Of a DNA stretch of 64,000 nucleotides, positions 27,563-36,277 are shown in pieces. The stretch is taken from positions 223,644 to 287,643 of the forward strand of contig JACQEP010000010.1 in NCBI GenBank assembly GCA_016200485.1, written 5' to 3'. A model generated the notes under the pieces. That model saw only the letters and a program-made list of their open reading frames with translations. It made no database searches and was not told the DNA's origin. A program made the position numbers and the translations under genes. Positions within the stretch are counted from its first letter, which is position 1, and each line of letters begins with the position of its first letter. The stretch is from Gammaproteobacteria bacterium (GTDB lineage: Bacteria > Pseudomonadota > Gammaproteobacteria > Tenderiales > Tenderiaceae).

Positions 27563-27609
27563 CATGTAGGTATTTCTGCTGCAAAGAGAAGAGAAAAATT
27601 TTCAGCTAT

Positions 27610-28758
27610 ATGCAAAATATATCCACCGAACTCACCCGCCTTGAGCAGGAACATCTCTATCGCCGCCGCCGTATCGTTGAAGGGCCACAAGGGCCTTATC
27701 AAGTTATCGATGGCAAAGAAGTTATTTCGTTTTGCAGCAACGATTACCTCGGACTGGCCAATCATCCCGAAGTGATCCGGGCCTTGCAGCGTGGCGCCGA
27801 ACATTACGGTGTTGGCAGCGGCTCTGCGCATCTCATCAACGGCCATGCGCATCCGCATCATGCCTTGGAAGAAGAACTGGCCGCCTTCACCGGCCAACCA
27901 CGCGCCTTGTTGTTTTCCACCGGTTACATGGCCAACCTCGGTGTCATCGACGCACTCTGTCCGCGCGGTCACGTCGTCTTTGAAGATCGACTCAATCACG
28001 CCTCGCTACTCGACGGTGCCCGCTTGGCACTGGCACGACTCCAACGTTATGCCCATGGCGATACCCAAGCGTTGACAAGGTTGCTGACACAACATCATTC
28101 CAATGCTGCGATCATCGTGAGCGATGGCGTCTTCAGCATGGACGGCGATCTCGCGCCACTGCCAGAATTAACGCAACTGGCGAAACAATATTCTGTGCCA
28201 TTATTGATCGACGACGCCCATGGCTTCGGCGTCATCGGCGCCACTGGCCGCGGCTGCATCGAACATTTCAATCTTGCGGCTGCAGATGCGCCGATTTTGG
28301 TCGGCACCCTGGGCAAGGCCTTTGGCACGTTTGGTGCCTTTGTTGCGGGCAGTGAAGAATTGATTGAATATTTAATTCAAAAGGCACGGACCTATGTGTA
28401 TACCACTGCGCTGCCGCCTGCAATCGCCGAGGCGACGCGCACCAGTCTGCGCCTGGTGCAAACCGAGTCCTGGCGTCGCGAACAGCTACAACATTTGATC
28501 CAACGTTTTCAAAAGGGTGTTACCGAGTTGGGACTGACGCTGATGCCCTCCATCACACCGATTCAACCATTAGTGATCGGCGACGCTGATGCTGCCCTGC
28601 TCGCCAGTCAAAACTTATTGAAGCACGGCATTTTTGTCAGTGCGGTACGACCACCCACCGTACCCGTTGGCACCGCGCGTCTGCGCATCACCTTCTCGGC
28701 GGCGCATTCGGAGAATGATGTTGATCGCCTGCTATCTGCACTGGAGTCGAGTTTATGA
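27610..28758 (+). CDS. bioF: 8-amino-7-oxononanoate synthase
   Basis: 382 residues. This PLP-dependent enzyme joins pimeloyl-ACP/CoA with alanine. The motifs include FCSNDYLGLANHPEV, GSGSAHLINGHA, LLIDDAHGFGVIG and the PLP lysine in GTLGKAFGTFGAF. The ribosome binding site is weak (AGAGAAGAGAAAAATT region). It overlaps bioH by 4 bp (ATGA), beginning the coupled run bioF-bioH-bioC-bioD. Confidence 0.97.
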   Translation: MQNISTELTRLEQEHLYRRRRIVEGPQGPYQVIDGKEVISFCSNDYLGLANHPEVIRALQRGAEHYGVGSGSAHLINGHAHPHHALEEELAAFTGQPRALLFSTGYMANLGVIDALCPRGHVVFEDRLNHASLLDGARLALARLQRYAHGDTQALTRLLTQHHSNAAIIVSDGVFSMDGDLAPLPELTQLAKQYSVPLLIDDAHGFGVIGATGRGCIEHFNLAAADAPILVGTLGKAFGTFGAFVAGSEELIEYLIQKARTYVYTTALPPAIAEATRTSLRLVQTESWRREQLQHLIQRFQKGVTELGLTLMPSITPIQPLVIGDADAALLASQNLLKHGIFVSAVRPPTVPVGTARLRITFSAAHSENDVDRLLSALESSL

Positions 28759-29531
28759 GTCTTTATCACGAATCCATTGGCCACGGCGCTGACGTGGTAT
28801 TGATTCATGGCTGGGGCATGCACAGTGGTATCTGGGGGCCATTCGCTGAACAATTAGCACAGCATTATCGAGTGACCTTGATCGATCTGCCCGGGCATGG
28901 TCGCAGCGCATTACCTGCCGGCGGTTTCGACGTAAAGCGCCTGGCGCAATTACTCACCGAAACCGCACCCGCCAACGCGGCCTGGGTCGGCTGGTCGATT
29001 GGTGGCATCGCCGCATTACAGGCAGCACTGATCTATCCTCAAGCCATGAGCCGTCTCACCATGATCGGTGCTTTGCCACAATTTGTGCAGTCTGAGGATT
29101 GGTCTCATGCCGTCGCGCCAACATCACTGGCAACGTTTGCCAGCTCGCTGGAAAATGATCCAATGCAGACCTTGCAACGTTTTCTATCGTTGCAAGTACG
29201 TGGCTGTGATGACGAAGAAAACGCCTTGAAGATGATTAAGCAACAAGTCGCCAGTCGTCCCGCGCCACAACTGGAAGCATTGCGCTTAGGGCTCGAGGTT
29301 TTGCGCCGCGCCAATCTTCGTCCCCAGCTTCACAAGCTGAACGTGCCATTACAGATCATGCTCGGCGATCGTGACATGCTGGTGCCACTAGCCGGTGGCC
29401 AGGCGTTTCATCAGCTGGTACCTGGCGCTCACTATTCAATCATTACTAATGCCGGACATGCGCCATTCATGTCGCATCGCGAACCTAGTTTACAAGCGGT
29501 ACGTGAATTTCTGGATAGAGGCGATTCATGA
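28755..29531 (+). CDS. bioH: Pimeloyl-ACP methyl ester carboxylesterase
   Basis: 258 residues with an alpha/beta-hydrolase fold. The nucleophile elbow is GWSIGG, the oxyanion region HGWGMHSG, the acid near GDRDMLVP and the catalytic His in NAGHAPFMSH. It removes the methyl group from pimeloyl-ACP methyl ester, ending the BioC-dependent pimelate pathway. Its last codons (GDS-stop) are inside the palindrome at 29516-29542, which also holds the bioC start. Confidence 0.95.
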   Translation: MSLYHESIGHGADVVLIHGWGMHSGIWGPFAEQLAQHYRVTLIDLPGHGRSALPAGGFDVKRLAQLLTETAPANAAWVGWSIGGIAALQAALIYPQAMSRLTMIGALPQFVQSEDWSHAVAPTSLATFASSLENDPMQTLQRFLSLQVRGCDDEENALKMIKQQVASRPAPQLEALRLGLEVLRRANLRPQLHKLNVPLQIMLGDRDMLVPLAGGQAFHQLVPGAHYSIITNAGHAPFMSHREPSLQAVREFLDRGDS

Positions 29532-29542
29532 ATCGCCCCTAC
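29516..29542. repeat. Modular palindrome at the bioH-bioC junction
   Basis: A perfect GGCGATTC/GAATCGCC stem with TA centre and GCCCCTAC-type flank. The central TCATGA contains both the TGA stop of bioH and the ATG start of bioC. Confidence 0.9.
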
Positions 29543-30412
29543 GATATCTATCAAATCGATAAAACCAAAGTTCGAGAATCTTTCGACCGTGCCGCGGCGA
29601 GCTATGATGACGTGGCGATTTTGCAGCGCGAAGTTGGTAACCGCCTGCTTGAACGTCTGGATTTGATCAAACTCCAGCCGCAACGCATTCTTGATCTGGG
29701 TGCTGGCACCGGCGTTTGCAGCCTCGCCCTGGCGCAGCGTTACCGGCAGGCGCAGGTGATTTCGCTCGATCTGGCGCCCGCCATGCTGCGTCGCGCCCGT
29801 AGCCGGCTCCCTTTTTTAGGACGCTGGTTCGGTAAACATTCTTTTGTCTGTGGCGATGCCGAACATTTACCACTCGCTGACAACAGCATCGATTTGATTT
29901 TTTCCAATCTCACCCTGCAATGGTGCATGAATCTTGACAGCACCTTCGGCGAATTCCAGCGTATCCTGCGCCCTGGAGGAACCATCTTGTTCAGCACCTT
30001 CGGCCCGGATACCCTCAAAGAGCTGCGCCAGAGCTGGGCCTTGGTTGATAGCGACGTGCATGTAAATGCCTTCATCGACATGCATGACATTGGTGACGCC
30101 ATGATGCGCGCACGATTGTCTGATCCGGTGATGGACAGTGAGTACTTGACACTCACCTATCGCGATATCAAGGGTGCAATGCGTGATCTCAAAGCGATGG
30201 GTGCCCACAATGTCAACGCCGGTCGCTCACGCGCGCTAACAGGCAAATCTCGTCTGCAACAGCTTGCGAATGCCTATGAGCAATTCCGCCTCCCGGACGG
30301 CGCCTTACCGGTCAGTTACGAAGTGGTCTATGGTCACGCCTGGGGCAACAATCTGCAAACTGACGGCACGGTGCACGTTTCACTGGATCAACTGCGACAA
30401 AGCCGCCGATGA
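29528..30412 (+). CDS. bioC: Malonyl-ACP O-methyltransferase
   Basis: 294 residues. This SAM methyltransferase has motif I ILDLGAGTGVCSLALAQRY, motif LISLDLAP-like ISLDLAPAMLRRAR, and NLTLQWC. It methylates malonyl-ACP to start pimelate synthesis. The family N-terminus (DKTKVRESFDRAAASYD) begins at about residue 11; the first seven residues (MNRPYDI) derive largely from the palindrome. It overlaps bioH and bioD by ATGA. Confidence 0.96.
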   Translation: MNRPYDIYQIDKTKVRESFDRAAASYDDVAILQREVGNRLLERLDLIKLQPQRILDLGAGTGVCSLALAQRYRQAQVISLDLAPAMLRRARSRLPFLGRWFGKHSFVCGDAEHLPLADNSIDLIFSNLTLQWCMNLDSTFGEFQRILRPGGTILFSTFGPDTLKELRQSWALVDSDVHVNAFIDMHDIGDAMMRARLSDPVMDSEYLTLTYRDIKGAMRDLKAMGAHNVNAGRSRALTGKSRLQQLANAYEQFRLPDGALPVSYEVVYGHAWGNNLQTDGTVHVSLDQLRQSRR

Positions 30413-31119
30413 AACCTTTCGCCTCCGGTTTTTTTATTACAGGCACCGACACTGACGTCGGCAAGACCGAAATCAGCCTTGGTTTAATCAAACACCTGCA
30501 AGACCAAGGCATGCGCGTCGCAGCGATGAAACCCATCGCCAGCGGTTGCACCGTCACAACGGAAGGTTTGCGTAACGCCGATGCACTACGACTTCAACAA
30601 GCGGCATCGCAGTCTTTTCCCTACGCAACGATCAACCCTTATGCGTTTGAAGCGGCCATTGCACCCCATATCGCGGCCCGTAATTGCGATACCGTCATTG
30701 ATCTCAATGTCATCACTCAACAGTTCAAGCAACTACAGCAAAATGCTGATCTGGTGATCGTTGAAGGCGCGGGGGGCTGGCGGGTGCCCATCAATGAGTT
30801 TCAGGATATCAGCGACCTGGCGGCAGTATTACAATTACCCGTGATTCTGGTCGTAGGGATGCGCTTGGGGTGTATTAATCACGCCCTGCTCAGTGCCGAG
30901 GCGATCAGTCAACGCGGACTTCCGTTCTGGGGCTGGATTGCGAATCAAATCGATCCCAACATGCCGGCGCTGGAAGAAAACATTGCCACTCTGCAGCAGC
31001 GCCTGGAGGCGCCGCTGCTGGGCAAAATACCTTATCTGAAAGAATTAACTGCGGATAGGATTGCAGTACATTTCGATCTGAGGCCACTGATGGCCATCAA
31101 GCCTCCATGGCTGCTTTGA
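30409..31119 (+). CDS. bioD: Dethiobiotin synthetase
   Basis: 236 residues. Walker A is GTDTDVGKTEIS, followed by MKPIASGC and VEGAGGWRVPINE. It closes the ureido ring of dethiobiotin using ATP and CO2. It overlaps bioC by 4 bp. Its 3' end overlaps the 3' end of the convergent rpoH gene by 23 bp. Confidence 0.96.
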   Translation: MKPFASGFFITGTDTDVGKTEISLGLIKHLQDQGMRVAAMKPIASGCTVTTEGLRNADALRLQQAASQSFPYATINPYAFEAAIAPHIAARNCDTVIDLNVITQQFKQLQQNADLVIVEGAGGWRVPINEFQDISDLAAVLQLPVILVVGMRLGCINHALLSAEAISQRGLPFWGWIANQIDPNMPALEENIATLQQRLEAPLLGKIPYLKELTADRIAVHFDLRPLMAIKPPWLL

Positions 31120-31960
31120 GTTTTTTGATCGCATTGGTTTCCAATTGCCGAATGCGTTCAGCGGACACCTGATACTCATCCGCCAATTCATGCAGCGTTG
31201 CCTTTTGATCGGCAATCCAGCGGCGCTGCAAAATATCCAGACTGCGTTGATCCAGTTGCGCCAACGCCTGCTGCAACTTGGCTTCATTGTGCGCCTGCCA
31301 TTGTTCCTCTTCCAGCTGCCGTGCCGGATCAGCCCGTTGATCGGTCAAATACGCCGCCGGGCTGCCGAAATCTTCTTCGCCTTCGATCACCAGCGGATCA
31401 AATGAAGCATCGTGATTATTGAGGCGCGCCTCCATTTCCATCACATTTTCTGGCGTCACGCCCAGTTGATCGGCGATGGCCTGAATCTCTGCCTGCGTCA
31501 TCCAACCCAAACGTGAACGCGATTTGCGCAAATTGAAAAATAGTTTGCGTTGCGCCTTGGTGGTGGCGACTTTAACAATGCGCCAGTTGCGCAAAATGTA
31601 TTCGTGAATTTCGGCCTTGATCCAGTGCACGGCAAACGACACCAGACGCACATTCATATCGGGGTCAAACCGCTTTACCGCCTTCATCAAACCCACATTG
31701 CCTTCCTGAATCAAATCGGCATCGGGCAAACCATAACCACGATAGCCACGGGCGATGTAGGCCACAAACCGCAGATGCGACAATACCAGACGCCGTGCGG
31801 CATCCAGATCATTGTCATCACGTAAGCGTAATGCCAGGTCGTGTTCTTCTTCAGCGTTGAGTACGGGGATCCGGGCAACCACGGCCTGATAGGCCTCGAT
31901 GCTGCCCACCGGGCTGCCCAGCGCAAACGCGAGATCCAATTCCTTACCTTTACTCATCAT
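31097..31960 (-). CDS. rpoH: RNA polymerase sigma-32 (heat-shock sigma factor)
   Basis: 287 residues, the typical RpoH length. Region 2 has DLIQEGNVGLMKAVKRFDPD and VSFAVHWIKAEIHEYI. The RpoH box region is TKAQRKLFFNLRKSRSRLGW. Region 4 ends in a HTH (ATLHELADEYQVSAERIRQ). It directs transcription of chaperone and protease genes. Unusually, a perfect CIRCE operator lies 34-60 bp upstream (31994-32020), implying HrcA repression. It is downstream of ftsY-ftsE-ftsX, as in E. coli. Its 3' end overlaps bioD antiparallel. Confidence 0.97.
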   Translation of the reverse strand: MMSKGKELDLAFALGSPVGSIEAYQAVVARIPVLNAEEEHDLALRLRDDNDLDAARRLVLSHLRFVAYIARGYRGYGLPDADLIQEGNVGLMKAVKRFDPDMNVRLVSFAVHWIKAEIHEYILRNWRIVKVATTKAQRKLFFNLRKSRSRLGWMTQAEIQAIADQLGVTPENVMEMEARLNNHDASFDPLVIEGEEDFGSPAAYLTDQRADPARQLEEEQWQAHNEAKLQQALAQLDQRSLDILQRRWIADQKATLHELADEYQVSAERIRQLETNAIKKLKAAMEA

Positions 31961-31993
31961 TGCCCCCTTTATTAAAGAATCAGCATGCTTATA

Positions 31994-32020
31994 TTAGCAC
32001 TCAAAAGATGAGAGTGCTAA
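31994..32020 (-). promoter_or_regulatory. Perfect CIRCE operator (HrcA site) upstream of rpoH
   Basis: TTAGCACTC-N9-GAGTGCTAA, an exact match to the CIRCE consensus, including the 9-bp spacer. On the minus strand the right arm runs into TAATAT, a possible -10 box, so HrcA binding would block initiation. Confidence 0.92.
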
Positions 32021-32031
32021 TATTGATACTT

Positions 32032-32059
32032 GTAGGGGCACGGCGCGCCGTGCCCCTAC
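32032..32059. repeat. Modular palindrome, ACGGCGCGCCGT core, between ftsX and rpoH
   Basis: Identical to the copies at 14749 and 20874. It lies between the ftsX stop and the CIRCE element. Confidence 0.9.
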
Positions 32060-32080
32060 GTAATTGTTTTCAAAGGATTT

Positions 32081-33049
32081 TTATACCGGCTCGATGGCCC
32101 GCAGGTAGCGGCCCGATACTAACCAGGCACCGACCAGCCCCAAAAAAGGGCCAATAAACAATAAGATAGCAGTTGTTTCGAGATCGGCATAGCCCAACCG
32201 GAAGTCGCTGCCATAGAGGCTGGCCAGTTGTGCCACCGGCCCCGACAGGGCCGCGAGCAGCAAATTCACCAGCAGCCAGGCGACCATGCCGCCAAACAGG
32301 CCAAACCAGATGCCGGTATAAAGGAAGGGGCGACGGACAAAGGCATTGCTGCCGCCAATCAGTTTTACCACTTCCACCTCGTCCTGCCGGTTCTGAATCA
32401 GCAGCCGGATGGTATTGCCGATGATGAATAACACCGCCAGCGCCAGCAAACCGCCAAAGGTCAGCACGGCCCGCTCTGATACCGACAACAAGCCATGCAG
32501 CCTGCGCACCCACTCCACATCCATTTGCGCGGATTCTACTCCACTGAGTTTCTGCAACTTCGGCAATAAGGCTTCGGTCTGTATTGCCGATATCGATTTC
32601 GATGGCGTGATCACCAACACCCCAGGCAACGGATTCTCATTTAATAATCCAACTACGTCCGTCATTCCGGAATGCTGTTCAAATTCCTTGAGTGCCCGTC
32701 CAGGACTGATGTAGTGGACCTTGGTGATTTCCGGCCAACGCTGCAACTCGCGCGACAAGGCTAGCGCTACCCCATCGGCCACATCTTTTTTCAGAAACAC
32801 CGTGACTTGAGTAGATTCCTGCCAGACCGAACTCACGGCCTGCAACTTGTTGAGGAACACATGCACCGCTGCTGGCAGCGCCAGCGCAATGCCGATGACG
32901 GCGGCGGTCATGAAACTGGCAATCGGTGCTCGACCCAATCGATTCAGACTGGACATCAGGACATGAAAATGCGATCCAAAATAATTGCGCACCCGTGCAA
33001 CCACCACTGATTGCTGAGTTGCCTTAGGCTTGCGCGGTGGCTGCGACAT
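32081..33049 (-). CDS. ftsX: Cell-division ABC transporter permease FtsX
   Basis: 322 residues from the ATG at 33049 (MSQPPRKPKATQ), preceded by AGGGGACAGA; an in-frame GTG at 33067 is the alternative. Four TM segments (about 45-65, 190-215, 240-265 and 290-310) flank a large periplasmic loop, as in FtsX, which with FtsE activates septal amidases through EnvC. Gammaproteobacterial hallmarks are RLGRAPIASFMTAAVIGIAL and FVRRPFLYTG. It overlaps ftsE by 26 bp. Confidence 0.95.
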   Translation of the reverse strand: MSQPPRKPKATQQSVVVARVRNYFGSHFHVLMSSLNRLGRAPIASFMTAAVIGIALALPAAVHVFLNKLQAVSSVWQESTQVTVFLKKDVADGVALALSRELQRWPEITKVHYISPGRALKEFEQHSGMTDVVGLLNENPLPGVLVITPSKSISAIQTEALLPKLQKLSGVESAQMDVEWVRRLHGLLSVSERAVLTFGGLLALAVLFIIGNTIRLLIQNRQDEVEVVKLIGGSNAFVRRPFLYTGIWFGLFGGMVAWLLVNLLLAALSGPVAQLASLYGSDFRLGYADLETTAILLFIGPFLGLVGAWLVSGRYLRAIEPV

Positions 33050-33725
33050 TCTGTCCCCTGTGATCACGTATCAATTTGCCTTGCTTCAATACCAGAATGC
33101 GCTTACCCATGCGCGTGATCAATTCCAAATCATGGGAAGCCACTAACACTGTGACTCCCACCTGATTGAATTGCAGAAACAGATCCATGATCTCACCTGA
33201 CAAATCCGGATCAAGATTACCCGTCGGCTCATCAGCGATCAGTATCTTGGGGCGATTCACCACGGCACGGGCAATCCCCAACCGCTGCTGTTCACCCCCC
33301 GACAATGCGCGCGGCGAGTCGTGCTCGCGTTTAAGCAGCCCCACTTTATCCAAGGCCGCTCGCACACGGCGCGTGACATCGCGCGGATGCAAGTCGCCCG
33401 ACACCAACAGCGGCAAGGCGACGTTATCAAACACATCGCGATCATAGAGCAGTTTACTGTCCTGAAAAATAACGCCGATATCACGCCGCAACGCCGGAAT
33501 CTTGCGCGGCTTTATCTGATCCAGCGCTTTGCCGTCAATAATGATCTGGCCACTACTCGGCTGTTCAATAAGCGGAATCATTTTCAACAAGGTACTCTTG
33601 CCCGCGCCAGAACGGCCGGTGAGAAAGGCCATCTCGCCCGCCGCCAGCGAAAAACTGATATCCACCAACGCGGGTAACCCGTTGGTGTAGACTTTGCTGA
33701 CGTGATTAAACTGAATCATGTCCAT
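33024..33725 (-). CDS. ftsE: Cell-division ABC ATPase FtsE
   Basis: 233 residues. Walker A is GRSGAGKST, the Q loop VIFQDSKLLYDR, the signature LSGGEQQRLGIARA, and Walker B ILIADEPTGNLD. It drives FtsX at the septum. It follows ftsY with a 23-bp gap that contains most of the palindrome at 33738-33765. Confidence 0.97.
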   Translation of the reverse strand: MDMIQFNHVSKVYTNGLPALVDISFSLAAGEMAFLTGRSGAGKSTLLKMIPLIEQPSSGQIIIDGKALDQIKPRKIPALRRDIGVIFQDSKLLYDRDVFDNVALPLLVSGDLHPRDVTRRVRAALDKVGLLKREHDSPRALSGGEQQRLGIARAVVNRPKILIADEPTGNLDPDLSGEIMDLFLQFNQVGVTVLVASHDLELITRMGKRILVLKQGKLIRDHRGQNVAATAQA

Positions 33726-33737
33726 CCGAAATCATCT

Positions 33738-33765
33738 GTAAGGGCGGTTCATGAATCGCCCTTGC
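33738..33765. repeat. Modular palindrome at the ftsY-ftsE junction
   Basis: GTAAGGGCGGTTC/GAATCGCCCTTGC around TCATGA (one mismatch). It contains the TGA stop of ftsY, so ftsY ends GDS exactly as bioH does. Confidence 0.85.
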
Positions 33766-34732
33766 CGCGCGCCAACAAGGCATCGACAAATTCATCGGCA
33801 TCAAAAGGTCGCAGATCGTCGATGCTTTCACCCACGCCAATAAACCGGATCGGAATCCCCAGCTTTTTGGCGATCGCAAAAATCACACCGCCCTTGGCCG
33901 TGCCATCGAGTTTGGTCAGGACCAGGCCGGTCACGCCCACAGCACGGTTAAATTGTTCGGCCTGTACCAGGGCGTTCTGGCCGATGCTGGCATCCAGCAC
34001 CAGCAATACTTCATGGGGTGCACTGGCATCGAGCTTGGCAATCACGCGCCGGATCTTTTTCAACTCTTCCATCAGATTCGATTGCGTATGCAAGCGGCCG
34101 GCGGTATCGGCGATCAAGACATCGATGCCCCGTGCCCTGGCCGCCTGCACCGCATCGAAAGCCACCGACGCCGGATCGGCCGTGCGTGGCTGCGCGACGA
34201 CGGCCACACCGTTGCGATCACCCCAGGTCTGCAATTGTTCCACTGCGGCAGCACGGAAGGTATCGCCCGCCGCCAGCATCACCGAACGCCCTTCACTTTG
34301 CAGCCGCTTGGCGAGTTTGCCAATGGTGGTGGTCTTGCCGGCACCATTGATGCCGATCATTAATATGACATAGGGCTTGTGCGCCGCATCGACCTGCAAG
34401 GGTTGACATACCGGCGCCAGAATCGCCCGCATGTCTTCACGCAAAGCGGCAAACAAGGCGTCGGCATCACTTAATTGATTACGCTTCATACGCGCAGTCA
34501 GATCATCGATGATGGCGCTGGTCGCTTCAACGCCCAGGTCTGCCGTCAGCAGTTGGGTCTCCAGTTCGTCGAGCAGATCGGCATCGATGGCCTTCTTGCC
34601 CAGGACCAGATTGGTGATGCCTTCCGTGATGCTACTGCGGGTACGGCTCAGGCTTTCCTTGAGGCGGCTAAAAAACCCAGTTTTCGCCGGGGTCTCTACG
34701 TCGCCGACGGGCTGTTTCTTTGAACCAAACAT
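33749..34732 (-). CDS. ftsY: Signal recognition particle receptor FtsY
   Basis: 327 residues, near the NG core and without the long acidic A domain of E. coli (497 residues). The N domain begins SRLKESLSRTRSSI. The G domain has GINGAGKTTTIGKLA, GDTFRAAAVEQL, DTAGR, TKLDGTAKGG and the closing GVGESIDDLRPFDADEFVDA. It docks SRP-ribosome complexes at the membrane. It is the first gene of ftsY-ftsE-ftsX and divergent from the M16 peptidase pair. Confidence 0.97.
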   Translation of the reverse strand: MFGSKKQPVGDVETPAKTGFFSRLKESLSRTRSSITEGITNLVLGKKAIDADLLDELETQLLTADLGVEATSAIIDDLTARMKRNQLSDADALFAALREDMRAILAPVCQPLQVDAAHKPYVILMIGINGAGKTTTIGKLAKRLQSEGRSVMLAAGDTFRAAAVEQLQTWGDRNGVAVVAQPRTADPASVAFDAVQAARARGIDVLIADTAGRLHTQSNLMEELKKIRRVIAKLDASAPHEVLLVLDASIGQNALVQAEQFNRAVGVTGLVLTKLDGTAKGGVIFAIAKKLGIPIRFIGVGESIDDLRPFDADEFVDALLARGKGDS

Positions 34733-34867
34733 AAAACTCCGTGGTCACATTAACGGTGTACTGACTGTTGCGAAATGCCCATAAAATTCAGAAATGGTAT
34801 GGGTCTAACCAATTACGTTATGCTATCACAATCAACCGTCACCTTAGACGTAACAGGGAAAAACAAC

Positions 34868-36247
34868 ATGCTACGAAACCTATCGCGCGCAGCAGCAGCT
34901 GCGTTCTTGTGTCTGAGCGGCACTGCTGCCCTGGCCGACAACCCCGTCCATAGCTATGACCTTGATAATGGGATGAAGATCCTGGTGAAAGAGGACCATC
35001 GCGCACCGGTGGTCACCTCCATGGTCTGGTACAAGGTCGGCAGCAGCTACGAACACGATGGTCAGACCGGTCTCTCGCATGCCCTGGAACACATGATGTT
35101 CAAAGGCACTGATAAACACCCCCCCGGCGAGTTCTCCAAGATCATCGCCGCCAACGGCGGCCGCGAGAACGCCTTCACCAGCCGCGACTTCACTGCCTAT
35201 TTCCAAAACCTGGAAAAGGGCCGCCTTGAAATCAGTCTGGAATTGGAAGCCGATCGGATGCGTCATCTCAAAATTTTAGATGACGAATTCGCCAAGGAAA
35301 TCCAAGTAGTGATAGAAGAACGGCGGATGCGCACCGAAGACGAACCTGAGGCATTGACCTCCGAGCGCTTCAACGCCGCCGCCCACGTCACCAGCCCCTA
35401 TCACAACCCCGTCATCGGCTGGATGACCGATCTTGATCAAATGACCGCTGACGATATTCGTTCCTGGTATCAGACCTGGTATGCGCCTAACAATGCAACA
35501 CTGGTGGTCGCGGGTGACGTCAATCCGGAGGAAGTTTATCGATTGGCGAAAAAACATTTTGGCCCGTTGCAGCCCAGCGTTCTACCAAAATCCAAGCTCC
35601 GCACGGAAGTCGAACAAAAAGGCGAGCGCAGGATTACGGTAAAGGCTCCTGCCGAACTGCCCTACCTGATTATGGGCTATCAAACGCCGGTGATTCCTGT
35701 TACCGATGACAACATGGAACCTTATGCACTGGCAGTATTGAGCAGCATTCTGGACGGCGGCAACAGCGCCCGCTTTGCCAAACGCCTGGTACGCGAACAA
35801 CAGGTTGCCGCAAGCGTGGGCACCGGTTATGACAGCTTCTCGCGGCTCGATAGTTTGTTTTTGATTGAAGGCAATCCGGCACAAGGCAAAACTATCGCCG
35901 AGCTTGAAAAGGCGATTCGCGCCGAGATCAAACGCCTGCAATCTGATTTGGTCAACACTGATGAACTCGCCCGCGTCAAGGCACAAGTTGTCGCCAGCAA
36001 GGTCTATGAAAAAGATTCAGTATTTTATCAAGCGATGCAAATCGGCTCCCTGATCACACAAGGTTATGACTGGAAGCTCGGCGATCAATACGCCGACAAG
36101 ATTCAGCAAGTCACTGCCGAACAAATTCGCGATGTCGCGCGTAAATATCTGACCGATGACCGGCTTACGGTTGCTGTGCTTGATCCGCAACCACTCGATG
36201 GCAAACGGCCCGGCCATTCCGGCGCTGCCAATATGCCGTTACGTTAA
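34868..36247 (+). CDS. M16 family zinc metallopeptidase (active subunit)
   Basis: 459 residues from the ATG at 34868, chosen because it starts a signal peptide (MLRNLSRAAAAAFLCLSGTA, cut near ALA-D) after AGGGA. A longer frame starts at 34775. The inverted zinc motif HALEH is present (in LSHALEHMMFKGT), with the downstream Glu in EFAKEIQVVIEERRMRTEDE. Two M16 domains follow. A periplasmic peptidase is expected. It pairs with the HxxEH-less gene 30 bp downstream, an arrangement known for PqqL/heterodimeric M16 enzymes. Confidence 0.93.
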   Translation: MLRNLSRAAAAAFLCLSGTAALADNPVHSYDLDNGMKILVKEDHRAPVVTSMVWYKVGSSYEHDGQTGLSHALEHMMFKGTDKHPPGEFSKIIAANGGRENAFTSRDFTAYFQNLEKGRLEISLELEADRMRHLKILDDEFAKEIQVVIEERRMRTEDEPEALTSERFNAAAHVTSPYHNPVIGWMTDLDQMTADDIRSWYQTWYAPNNATLVVAGDVNPEEVYRLAKKHFGPLQPSVLPKSKLRTEVEQKGERRITVKAPAELPYLIMGYQTPVIPVTDDNMEPYALAVLSSILDGGNSARFAKRLVREQQVAASVGTGYDSFSRLDSLFLIEGNPAQGKTIAELEKAIRAEIKRLQSDLVNTDELARVKAQVVASKVYEKDSVFYQAMQIGSLITQGYDWKLGDQYADKIQQVTAEQIRDVARKYLTDDRLTVAVLDPQPLDGKRPGHSGAANMPLR

Positions 36248-36277
36248 GCCTTAACTATCACACAGGATTCAGTTCCC

